NCBI GenBank assembly: GCA_026394995.1 | Contig: JAPLZO010000005.1 | Location: 1 to 5,467, forward strand | DNA from: Candidatus Woesearchaeota archaeon | GTDB lineage: Archaea; Nanobdellota; Nanobdellia; SCGC-AAA011-G17; JAPLZO01 | Length of the DNA stretch: 5,467 nt | Direction of reading: 5' to 3' | Shown here: one piece after another, positions 1 through 5,204 of the stretch | Layout: each line of letters begins with the position of its first letter | How positions within the stretch are numbered: position 1 is the stretch's first letter | The notes under the pieces: generated by a model | Databases searched by the model: none | Told to the model about the DNA's origin: nothing | Seen by the model: only the letters and a program-made list of their open reading frames with translations | Made by a program: the position numbers and the translations under genes

Positions 1-150
1 AATATTATTTCTATTATGAATTTCTAAAACACCATATTTTTGAGGCAAAGAAAATTCTTTAAATTTAGAAAAAAACCAAGTTCTAACTAATGGATTTAGT
101 ATTTTAATTATACTTTCCTCTTTAGATGGTTCTTTTAGAAATGTTATCAT
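1..150 (-). CDS. Lhr-like / DEAD-box superfamily 2 helicase, N-terminal fragment
   Basis: Partial gene: 50 codons from an ATG at 150 running off the left edge. The visible N-terminus has the pattern I recall from archaeal Lhr-type and related DEAD/DEAH helicases: a short charged lead, then ILNPLVRTWFFSKF (residues 17-30), then FSLPQKYGVLEIH (33-45). The latter corresponds to the Q-motif region (F..LPQ.Y....I) that lies just before the Walker A loop, which would begin immediately beyond the window. Such enzymes are ATP-driven 3'-5' DNA or RNA unwinding proteins acting in repair or RNA metabolism. No Walker A or DEAD/DEAH box is visible, so the family rests on the N-terminal pattern alone. No convincing Shine-Dalgarno precedes the ATG; a TATA-like element lies 57-65 nt upstream. 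Confidence 0.68.
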   Translation of the reverse strand, partial: MITFLKEPSKEESIIKILNPLVRTWFFSKFKEFSLPQKYGVLEIHNRNNI

Positions 151-206
151 ACTTAATTATATTACAAAAAGTATTATAAAATTAATCATTTTTATGTCTA
201 AAATGG

Positions 207-215
207 ATATATAAA
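207..215 (-). promoter_or_regulatory. Probable archaeal TATA box for the helicase gene
   Basis: On the minus strand the sequence reads TTTATATAT, a near-perfect archaeal box A. A start about 25 nt downstream would give a leader of roughly 30 nt before the ATG at 150. It sits in the 121-bp gap between the helicase and the preceding gene. AT-richness makes chance matches common, so confidence is moderate. Confidence 0.45.
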
Positions 216-240
216 CAAAATGAATCTTTTATCTATATTC

Positions 241-262
241 AAATTAAAAATAAAAAAAGAAA
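241..262 (-). terminator. T-rich archaeal-type terminator after the small Cys-rich gene
   Basis: Read on the minus strand, the segment starting 10 nt after the stop at 272 is almost pure T (TTTC, then T7, A, T5). Archaeal RNA polymerase terminates on such U-rich tracts without needing a hairpin. Its location between two co-directional genes fits termination of the upstream gene and independent transcription of the helicase gene. Confidence 0.45.
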
Positions 263-271
263 TAGTTTAGC

Positions 272-615
272 TTATTTTAGTTTACATTCTTCTGCAAGTT
301 CTACACCAAATTTATCTGTATTAATCTCTTTAGTTACACACCCTTGATTGCAATTCATTGTTTTAACTTTTACATTATTACTACACAATAATACTCATAT
401 ATAGTGTTACCTACACAATAATCTGCTCTATATGTATTATCACAAACAGTAATTCCTGCAACATTTTTAGTAGCTCCACCATCATAGTAATCTCCACAAG
501 AACTACACTTTAACACATTAGTAACTGCTCCACCAGTAACACCATACCAACCAATTGCTACAATTGCTAAAGCTAAAACTACTACTATTATAACAGTATT
601 AGTTTTTTCTTTCAT
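272..615 (-). pseudogene. Membrane-anchored Cys-rich small protein, interrupted by a frameshift near 385-387
   Basis: The start is ATG at 615, chosen because GAGGTG lies 5 nt upstream. The first frame encodes 81 residues and stops at 370. Residues 8-28 form a membrane helix or signal anchor, followed by a Cys-rich domain (C37, C40, C58, C67, C77). The reading ends abruptly after EYYC with VVIM. Dropping a duplicated TG at 384-387 restores a frame that reads EYYCSNNVKVKTMNCNQGC and continues 37 codons to a TAA at 272-274. This gives a 113-residue protein with eight cysteines (adding C88, C92, C110). The pattern DYC...EYYC.NN.V....C..GC resembles a recurrent Cys-rich domain of unknown function in DPANN surface proteins, as I recall it. 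The shift may be a real mutation or a sequencing/assembly indel. The charge pattern predicts the Cys domain lies outside the cell, where disulfides could form. Function unknown. Confidence 0.72.
381..422. repeat. 12-bp direct repeat spanning the frameshift site
   Basis: CTACACAATAAT occurs at 381-392 and again at 411-422, offset by 30 bp, so both copies fall in the same codon phase. On the coding (minus) strand each reads ATTATTGTGTAG and encodes part of Tyr-Cys-Val. The downstream coding copy contains the extra TG that breaks the frame. Confidence 0.85.
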
Positions 616-620
616 TTAAA

Positions 621-626
621 CACCTC
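621..626 (-). promoter_or_regulatory. Strong Shine-Dalgarno of the small Cys-rich gene
   Basis: The minus strand reads GAGGTG, complementary to the archaeal 16S 3' end (CACCUCC core), 5 nt before the ATG at 615. It is the only clear ribosome binding site in the window; the other starts appear leaderless, translationally coupled or weak. Confidence 0.7.
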
Positions 627-630
627 TTTT

Positions 631-656
631 TATATAAAATATATATAATATACAAA
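631..656 (-). promoter_or_regulatory. AT-rich TATA-like tract upstream of the small Cys-rich gene
   Basis: The minus strand carries TTTGTATATTATATATATTT and further TA repeats. A box A at the upstream end (about 645-656) would start transcription just ahead of the Shine-Dalgarno. Boxes further downstream would initiate too close to, or inside, the gene. The exact box cannot be chosen by eye, and co-transcription with the gene ending at 682 is also possible. Confidence 0.33.
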
Positions 657-657
657 G

Positions 658-672
658 AATAAGCCACTTATT
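658..672. repeat. Perfect 6-bp inverted repeat with a 3-nt loop
   Basis: AATAAG-CCA-CTTATT forms a compact hairpin in the 66-bp gap, 10 nt past the stop codon at 682. It could aid termination or mRNA 3'-end stability for the gene at 682-1557, or be an operator beside the next promoter. No strong T-run follows it. A 6-bp AT-rich stem can occur by chance. Confidence 0.35.
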
Positions 673-681
673 AATATTTCG

Positions 682-1557
682 TTACTTTAAAAACTTCTTT
701 TTTTGTTTATCTAATTTTTTAATGCTTTTATTAAGAGATTCTTTTTTCTTCTTTAATATCTCCCAAACAGCAAAAAATGTAACCAAAGTTCCTAGAACAC
801 CTGAAATTAAAGGTAAATTATTTTTTATATCATCTTTAATACTCTTTTGTGGAATAACAACACTATCTAGATTAGATTTAATATCTTCTAACTCTGATTG
901 TATTAAAACAGTATTTGCTTCTAAGTTTATAACATCTTTCTTAGTTGAATATACTTGAGCATTTCTTATATAATTTTTAACGTCAGTAAAACTTATTCCA
1001 GATACATCATAGCCTACATCCTTTTTCTTTTTATAATCAGCATTATATTGATCATATAATTTTGTTAGATTGGTTAATTCATTATTTAATAAATTCAATT
1101 TCTCTAAATCTATCCCTTCTCCACTTTGAGCATTTGGATTTATTACAGTAATTTCTTTTGTAAAAATCTTATCTTTAATTTTAATATTCAAACTAATATT
1201 ACCTGCTTGTTTTGTACTTATCCATAATAGAATATAGCCTCTTTCACCTGGATGTAAGATATCAATAGGTTCTATATTATAAGTAGACACTCCTTTACCT
1301 GTTATTAAAGCACTTACATCACTTACATCAGTATTACCTGTATTTTCTATTTGTAAATTTAATTGGGTATCTCCAATATTCATTTCATTAGGAATTATTT
1401 TAAGTAAAGTAAAATTTGTTATAGAAACATTAGTAGGCTCTATAAGCACTGTCTCATTAGTTACATCACTTAAATTAGAACTTTCATTATTTTCTTGAGC
1501 ATTAACTATATATAATGATAACAGTAACACCAAAGATAAAATTAAAACTTTTTTCAT
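682..1557 (-). CDS. Secreted type I membrane protein, adhesion-like (CARDB/APHP-like) domain plus coiled coil
   Basis: The 291-residue product starts at the ATG at 1557. Residues 1-20 are a signal peptide with a plausible cleavage after VNA (20/21). Residues 21-50 are a low-complexity Asn/Ser/Thr linker holding five N-X-S/T sequons (N24, N28, N34, N43, N48). Residues about 52-140 look like an Ig-like beta domain of the CARDB/APHP type (IENTGNTDVSDVSALI, then LHPGERGYILLWI). Residues about 150-245 are charged, helical and probably partly coiled-coil. A single membrane helix lies at about 248-268, followed by a Lys-rich cytoplasmic tail of 23 residues. The predicted topology is therefore outside domain, one helix, short inside tail. 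A cell-surface or envelope scaffolding role is likely, but no enzyme motif is visible and the function is unknown. It has its own promoter and is probably separate from the operon ending at 1630, although readthrough cannot be excluded. Confidence 0.85.
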   Translation of the reverse strand: MKKVLILSLVLLLSLYIVNAQENNESSNLSDVTNETVLIEPTNVSITNFTLLKIIPNEMNIGDTQLNLQIENTGNTDVSDVSALITGKGVSTYNIEPIDILHPGERGYILLWISTKQAGNISLNIKIKDKIFTKEITVINPNAQSGEGIDLEKLNLLNNELTNLTKLYDQYNADYKKKKDVGYDVSGISFTDVKNYIRNAQVYSTKKDVINLEANTVLIQSELEDIKSNLDSVVIPQKSIKDDIKNNLPLISGVLGTLVTFFAVWEILKKKKESLNKSIKKLDKQKKKFLK

Positions 1558-1586
1558 TTTGACAGTTTTTTTAACGATGTTATTTA

Positions 1587-1601
1587 CTTATAAAGTTTTC
1601 G
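1587..1601 (-). promoter_or_regulatory. TATA box with BRE for the surface-protein gene
   Basis: The minus strand reads CGAAAA (a BRE-like element) directly followed by CTTTATAAG (box A). A start about 25 nt downstream falls near 1565, leaving a leader of only about 8 nt before the ATG at 1557. This agrees with the absence of a Shine-Dalgarno. It is among the best promoter matches in the window. Confidence 0.55.
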
Positions 1602-1629
1602 ATTTATATATTGTAGTATATACATAAAA

Positions 1630-2184
1630 CTAACAACTTTTTAACCCATATTTGTCTATTAAATCCTTTCTAACATATATAGGAGCATTAGTTCTTAAAG
1701 CTAGAGCAATAGCATCACTAGGTCTAGAATCTAAAGATAAAGTTTTATTATCACTTTTTAAATAAATATTAGTATAATATATACCATCTTTATCAACATC
1801 ATGTATCTTTACCATTAAAACTTTAACATTAAAAAAATCAAGCATACTCTTCATTAAATCATGTGTCCAAGGTCTAACTTCTATAGTTTTATCAATACCT
1901 TTTTGAATACTTAATGCCTGTTGTTCAGTAGTTGCCATTAATAAACTTTTACAGTCATATGTAATAAAAAAATTAGACAAAACAACACTTATATTGGTCT
2001 TAACATAATCTTGTGTTGATAAAGGATCTTCACTGACGTTTAATTTTAAAATTTTTCCAGCAACGCCTTCATAAATTTCATTTTTAATATTGCTATCTTT
2101 AAATAAATAAAAGTTTAATATAATTGATAACACTAATAAAATCAAAATTACAATACTCAAGGTTCTAATAGTTCTATATCTCAT
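1630..2184 (-). CDS. Membrane-anchored bifunctional nuclease (BFN/DUF151) family protein
   Basis: The 184-residue product starts at the ATG at 2184, which overlaps the stop of the upstream protease gene by 4 nt (ATGA), so translation is probably coupled. Residues 1-7 are basic and 8-28 form one membrane helix, placing the rest outside the cytoplasm by the positive-inside rule. Residues about 55-180 match the BFN/DUF151 fold: EQQALSIQKGID (87-98), VRPWTHDLMKSML (103-115) and the signature LDSRPSDAIALALRTNAPIY (151-170). Family members have been described as nucleases acting on DNA and RNA, and bacterial and plant homologues are mostly soluble. The N-terminal anchor is therefore notable. There are two cysteines, C78 and the C-terminal C184. 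The actual substrate here is unknown. No clear terminator follows. Confidence 0.88.
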   Translation of the reverse strand: MRYRTIRTLSIVILILLVLSIILNFYLFKDSNIKNEIYEGVAGKILKLNVSEDPLSTQDYVKTNISVVLSNFFITYDCKSLLMATTEQQALSIQKGIDKTIEVRPWTHDLMKSMLDFFNVKVLMVKIHDVDKDGIYYTNIYLKSDNKTLSLDSRPSDAIALALRTNAPIYVRKDLIDKYGLKSC

Positions 2185-2909
2185 TGTAAAAAATATTTTA
2201 ATGCTTCTCCAATACTACCAACTTCTTTGACTTTAATACCAACTTGTTCTCCTATATTAATTTTTTCTGGTATATATTTAATTTCACAAAACTGTGTACC
2301 TTTATAATCACTACAGCTTTGTTCCTCTTTATATTTTACTATAGATTCACCAAGTCCTTTTGGTACTAAAAATAATGTACCATTATGCTCTTTGGCTGCT
2401 TGTGCTTTTTCTAAAACTGCACCAACTCCACCTATAGAACCATCATTATTGATAGTACCTGTCATAAATACTGAATTGTTTAAAGTTTTATTTTCTAGAG
2501 CAGCAACTGTTGAAACAGCCATCATACTTCCTGCTGATGGTCCTCCAACAACGCTAGCATTTCCTAGTATAGAATAACTAATATCTATATTGTTTAAAGA
2601 GATACCTGTATAATTACTTGCAGCTTCAGCAGCAATTCTCGCACTATATTGTGTACTTAAATCAGCTAATACTTTATTTATATTAACTAAAACTAAACCT
2701 TGACCAGATCTTACTTCTGTAACTAATTTTGCTGTAACTCCATTTCCGTTATTATCTATAGCAACAATGTTACTTTCAACTTGTCTTTCTACAAAACCAC
2801 TTTGATTAACAAAAACTTCTTTGGTTTTTACAGGTGCAAATTGCAATCCAAGGATAATACCAACTATAAAAACAAATACAATTGTAAAACCAATCAAAAC
2901 TTTTTTCAT
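2181..2909 (-). CDS. Membrane-anchored Lon-type (S16) serine protease, archaeal, no AAA module
   Basis: The 242-residue product starts at the ATG at 2909, 1 nt after the cysteine desulfurase stop. An in-frame TTG at 2939 would add ten residues but lies inside the upstream gene and is less likely. Residues 1-3 are MKK and 4-23 form a membrane anchor. The remainder is an S16 proteolytic domain resembling the stand-alone archaeal group (COG1750-like). The nucleophile Ser125 lies in VGGPSAGSMM. The general-base Lys168 lies in AVLEKAQAAK, after MTGTINNDGSIGG (149-161). The Ser-Lys spacing of 43 residues equals that of E. coli Lon (S679/K722). No ATPase or LonB domain is present, so any proteolysis would be ATP-independent and, by topology, outside the cytoplasm. 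Two C-terminal cysteines (C199, C208) could form a disulfide. The gene is coupled to the following nuclease-family gene by a 4-nt overlap. Confidence 0.9.
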   Translation of the reverse strand: MKKVLIGFTIVFVFIVGIILGLQFAPVKTKEVFVNQSGFVERQVESNIVAIDNNGNGVTAKLVTEVRSGQGLVLVNINKVLADLSTQYSARIAAEAASNYTGISLNNIDISYSILGNASVVGGPSAGSMMAVSTVAALENKTLNNSVFMTGTINNDGSIGGVGAVLEKAQAAKEHNGTLFLVPKGLGESIVKYKEEQSCSDYKGTQFCEIKYIPEKINIGEQVGIKVKEVGSIGEALKYFLQ

Positions 2910-2910
2910 T

Positions 2911-4116
2911 TTATTTAAAAATTTTAATAACTTTATCAAAAGATTCTATAAAAGTATCAACTTCTTCAATTGTGTTATAAAAATATAATGAAATTCTTGA
3001 GCTTCCTTGTAGTTTGTGTTTATTAAACCAACTATGAACACAATGTGCACCAGATCTTATCATGATATTAGAGCTTTCATCTAATATGGTTACTACATCA
3101 TGAGCACTTATTTTATCAATGATAAAATTAACAATAGGTCCTCTTAATTTTGGATCTTTAGGTCCAATTATCTTAATAGAATTATGTTTCTCTAAAAATT
3201 CTGTTAATTTTTTATTTAATTCATATTCATATTTTTCAAAATCAATATTCATCAAATATCTAACAGCCTCACCTAATCCAATCATTCCAGCATAATCTTG
3301 TAATCCAGCTTCAAATCTATGTGGTAGTTTTTCGAATGTATAATTTGTATATGTACTATCAATCACTGTTTCACCACCAACATTAAAAGGTTCCATATTC
3401 TCTAACAAATCTTCTTTACCATATAATATACCCGTTCCAGTTGGACCTAACATTTTATGTCCAGATGCAGCAATGAAATCTACATCTAAATTTTTAATAT
3501 CTACTAACTTATGTGGTAGTGATTGTGCACAATCTAATAAAACTAAAGCATCATTTTCATGAGCAATTTTTATAATCTCTTTGGCTGGAATTGTATAACC
3601 ATCTAAATTACTAGTATGAACCATACTAACTAATCTTGTACCTTTAATTTTTTTATTATATTCATCTAAATTAAATGTATTATCATCGTTGCTATTTACA
3701 ATTTCATGTTTTATTATCCCTTTCTTAGATAGATTCTGCCATATTAATAAATTAGAATTATGTTCTTTGTCCGTTGCTAAAACTTTATCACCTTTATTAA
3801 ATTTGAATCTATTACCAATAAAATTTATCCCTTCCGTCGTATTCCTAGTAAAAATAATCTCACTACTTCTCTTAGCATTTAGAAATTTTTTGATTATATC
3901 TCTTGATTTTTCAAATTCATCTGTTGTTTTATTACCAAATTTATGTTGACTTCTTCCACCACATGCAGTATACTCCCTATAATATTCATTCATTTTATCT
4001 ATAACTTGTATAGGTTTTAATGACATACAGGAATTATCAAAGTAAATTATTGGTTTTCCATTAATCCTTCTATCTAAAATTGGAAAATCTTTTCTTATTT
4101 TATTTACATTAAACAT
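2911..4116 (-). CDS. SufS/CsdA-like PLP-dependent cysteine desulfurase
   Basis: This 401-residue class V aminotransferase-fold enzyme has the usual SufS length. It would convert L-cysteine to L-alanine and an enzyme persulfide, supplying sulfur for Fe-S clusters or tRNA thiolation in the cytoplasm. Visible motifs in order: YFDNSCMSLKP (25-35), EIIFTRNTTEGIN (86-98), EHNSN with PLP-stacking H119, LLDCAQ with D195, ASGHKMLGPTGTG with the PLP Schiff-base K221, RSGAHC with the catalytic C359, and RISLYFYNT (374-382). The N-terminal DNSCMS and ACGGRSQH (51-58) differ from the usual bacterial DNAATS and NVHRGIH, adding cysteines C30 and C52. It is first in a probable three-gene unit with the protease 1 nt downstream. 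No scaffold (SufBC, IscU) or SufE partner is present. It appears leaderless. Confidence 0.88.
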   Translation of the reverse strand: MFNVNKIRKDFPILDRRINGKPIIYFDNSCMSLKPIQVIDKMNEYYREYTACGGRSQHKFGNKTTDEFEKSRDIIKKFLNAKRSSEIIFTRNTTEGINFIGNRFKFNKGDKVLATDKEHNSNLLIWQNLSKKGIIKHEIVNSNDDNTFNLDEYNKKIKGTRLVSMVHTSNLDGYTIPAKEIIKIAHENDALVLLDCAQSLPHKLVDIKNLDVDFIAASGHKMLGPTGTGILYGKEDLLENMEPFNVGGETVIDSTYTNYTFEKLPHRFEAGLQDYAGMIGLGEAVRYLMNIDFEKYEYELNKKLTEFLEKHNSIKIIGPKDPKLRGPIVNFIIDKISAHDVVTILDESSNIMIRSGAHCVHSWFNKHKLQGSSRISLYFYNTIEEVDTFIESFDKVIKIFK

Positions 4117-4138
4117 TTTACAAAAAACAATTTTTCCA

Positions 4139-4150
4139 CTATATATAATT
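4139..4150 (-). promoter_or_regulatory. TATA box for the cysteine desulfurase operon
   Basis: The minus strand reads AATTATATATAG centred near 4145. Initiation about 26 nt downstream would fall around 4119, only 2-3 nt before the ATG at 4116. This predicts a leaderless mRNA and fits the lack of a Shine-Dalgarno. It lies in the 119-bp divergent intergenic region. Confidence 0.5.
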
Positions 4151-4191
4151 TACGAATCAAAACTAACTTTTAAAAATTCTAAAAAAAGAGA

Positions 4192-4215
4192 AAGTATTTA
4201 AATAAAAACATACTT
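4192..4215. repeat. Inverted repeat bracketing the ligase TATA box
   Basis: AAGTAT (4192-4197) and ATACTT (4210-4215) are perfect 6-bp inverted arms separated by 12 bp, with most of the plus-strand TATA box in the spacer. The geometry would suit a dimeric repressor blocking TBP/TFB. AT-rich arms this short can arise by chance, so this is a candidate only. Confidence 0.35.
4195..4204 (+). promoter_or_regulatory. TATA box for the ATP-grasp ligase gene
   Basis: TATTTAAATA contains the archaeal box A core TTTAAATA and is preceded by a purine-rich BRE-like GAGAAAG at 4188-4194. Initiation about 26 nt downstream would be near 4226, about 10 nt before the ATG at 4236, which has no Shine-Dalgarno. 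A second box-like CTTAAATAA at 4213-4221 is too close to the start to serve the same gene. Confidence 0.5.
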
Positions 4216-4235
4216 AAATAATTTGATAAATTCAT

Positions 4236-5204
4236 ATGAAGATCACTATATTACGTAATAATCGTGAGGTCCTTGATACAAAGTACGAAGAAATTGATAC
4301 CAATGATGGTATCTATGACGATGTTCATTCAGTTAGAAATGCATTAATTTCTTTAGGTTATAAGGTTAAAGAATTAGTTGTCGACGAGGAAATAAAAATA
4401 TTAAAAAAATTGAAAACAGATTTAGTTTTTAATTTATGTGATGATTTTTTAGATCCGATGAAAGAAGCAGTTGTTCCTTTAGTTTTACAACAAAAAAATA
4501 TTAAATATACTGGTTCTGGTTCATCTTCTTTACTTATAACAGCAAATAAATATCTTGCTAAATTAAAATTTTTACAATCTAATATACCAACGCCAAATTT
4601 CCAATTATTTATTAATTCCAATCAAAGATTAAGATCTGATTTAAAATTTCCATTGATAGTAAAACCCAATAACGAACATGGTAGTATTGGTATCACAGCT
4701 AGAGCAGTTGTAAAAAATGAAGAAGAATTATACAAAAGAATCAGATTTATAATGAAAGAAAAATGTAATGCATTAGTTGAAGAATATATAGATGGAAAAG
4801 AAATTACAGTTGTTTTAATAGGTAAAAAGAATCCAATGGTTTTACCAGTATCAGAGATTGTTTTTAAAGGATTTGAGAACAAACCTAAAATAATGTCATA
4901 CGAAGCAAAATGGGTTAAAGATGATTTTGCATATCAACAAACTTTTAGAAAAACACCTGCTGATATAACAAAAGCAGAAGAAAAAGAAATAATAAAACAA
5001 TGTAAAAAGGCATACAAAGCTATTGGATGTAAAGGTTATGGTCGTGTTGATCTAAGATTAAAAAATGGTATTCCTTATATTCTAGAGGTTAATCCAAATC
5101 CAGATTTATCAGAAGATGCAGCTTTATCAAATATAGCACGTGAATCTGGAATGACTTATAATGATCTAATCAAAAAAATTATAGATTTAGCTATAAAAGA
5201 ATAA
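4236..5204 (+). CDS. ATP-grasp ligase, D-alanine-D-alanine ligase superfamily, atypical substrate loop
   Basis: The 322-residue cytosolic enzyme starts at the ATG at 4236. The N-terminal domain carries DLVFNLCDD (62-70) and YTGSGSSS (91-98), typical of the Ddl group (COG1181-like). The ATP-grasp domain follows: PTP (118-120), FPLIVKPNNEHGSIGI (138-153) with ATP-binding K143 and a glycine loop, EEYIDGKEITV (182-192), SYEAKW (221-226), GYGRVDLRL (267-275) with R270 and D272, and ILEVNPNPD (282-290) with metal ligands E284 and N286. These imply formation of an acyl phosphate and ligation to an amine. Where true Ddl enzymes have N-T-x-P-G-M-T binding the second D-alanine, this protein has NPNPDLSEDA, so the acceptor probably differs. 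No peptidoglycan genes are nearby, and archaea generally lack murein. The substrate is unknown; alternatives include a dipeptide, cofactor or amino-acid conjugate ligase. Confidence 0.85.
   Translation: MKITILRNNREVLDTKYEEIDTNDGIYDDVHSVRNALISLGYKVKELVVDEEIKILKKLKTDLVFNLCDDFLDPMKEAVVPLVLQQKNIKYTGSGSSSLLITANKYLAKLKFLQSNIPTPNFQLFINSNQRLRSDLKFPLIVKPNNEHGSIGITARAVVKNEEELYKRIRFIMKEKCNALVEEYIDGKEITVVLIGKKNPMVLPVSEIVFKGFENKPKIMSYEAKWVKDDFAYQQTFRKTPADITKAEEKEIIKQCKKAYKAIGCKGYGRVDLRLKNGIPYILEVNPNPDLSEDAALSNIARESGMTYNDLIKKIIDLAIKE

Noticed and set aside
370..390. Programmed -1 ribosomal frameshift to join the two parts of the Cys-rich gene
   Set aside because: No slippery X XXY YYZ heptamer is visible at the junction and no evident downstream structure; a TG duplication explains the shift more simply.
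722..958. Plus-strand open frame of 78 codons
   Set aside because: It lies wholly inside the surface-protein gene on the other strand, with no recognisable motif or promoter; an antisense shadow.
2392..2577. Plus-strand open frame of 61 codons
   Set aside because: Antisense to the catalytic region of the S16 protease, which is strongly supported by its Ser-Lys motifs.
3689..3949. Plus-strand open frame of 86 codons rich in Leu/Phe
   Set aside because: Antisense to the conserved N-terminal half of the cysteine desulfurase; hydrophobicity comes from AT-rich complement codons, not a real membrane protein.
4358..4882. Two minus-strand open frames (4358-4621 and 4622-4882)
   Set aside because: Both are antisense to the ATP-grasp ligase, whose motifs span the region; no independent evidence.
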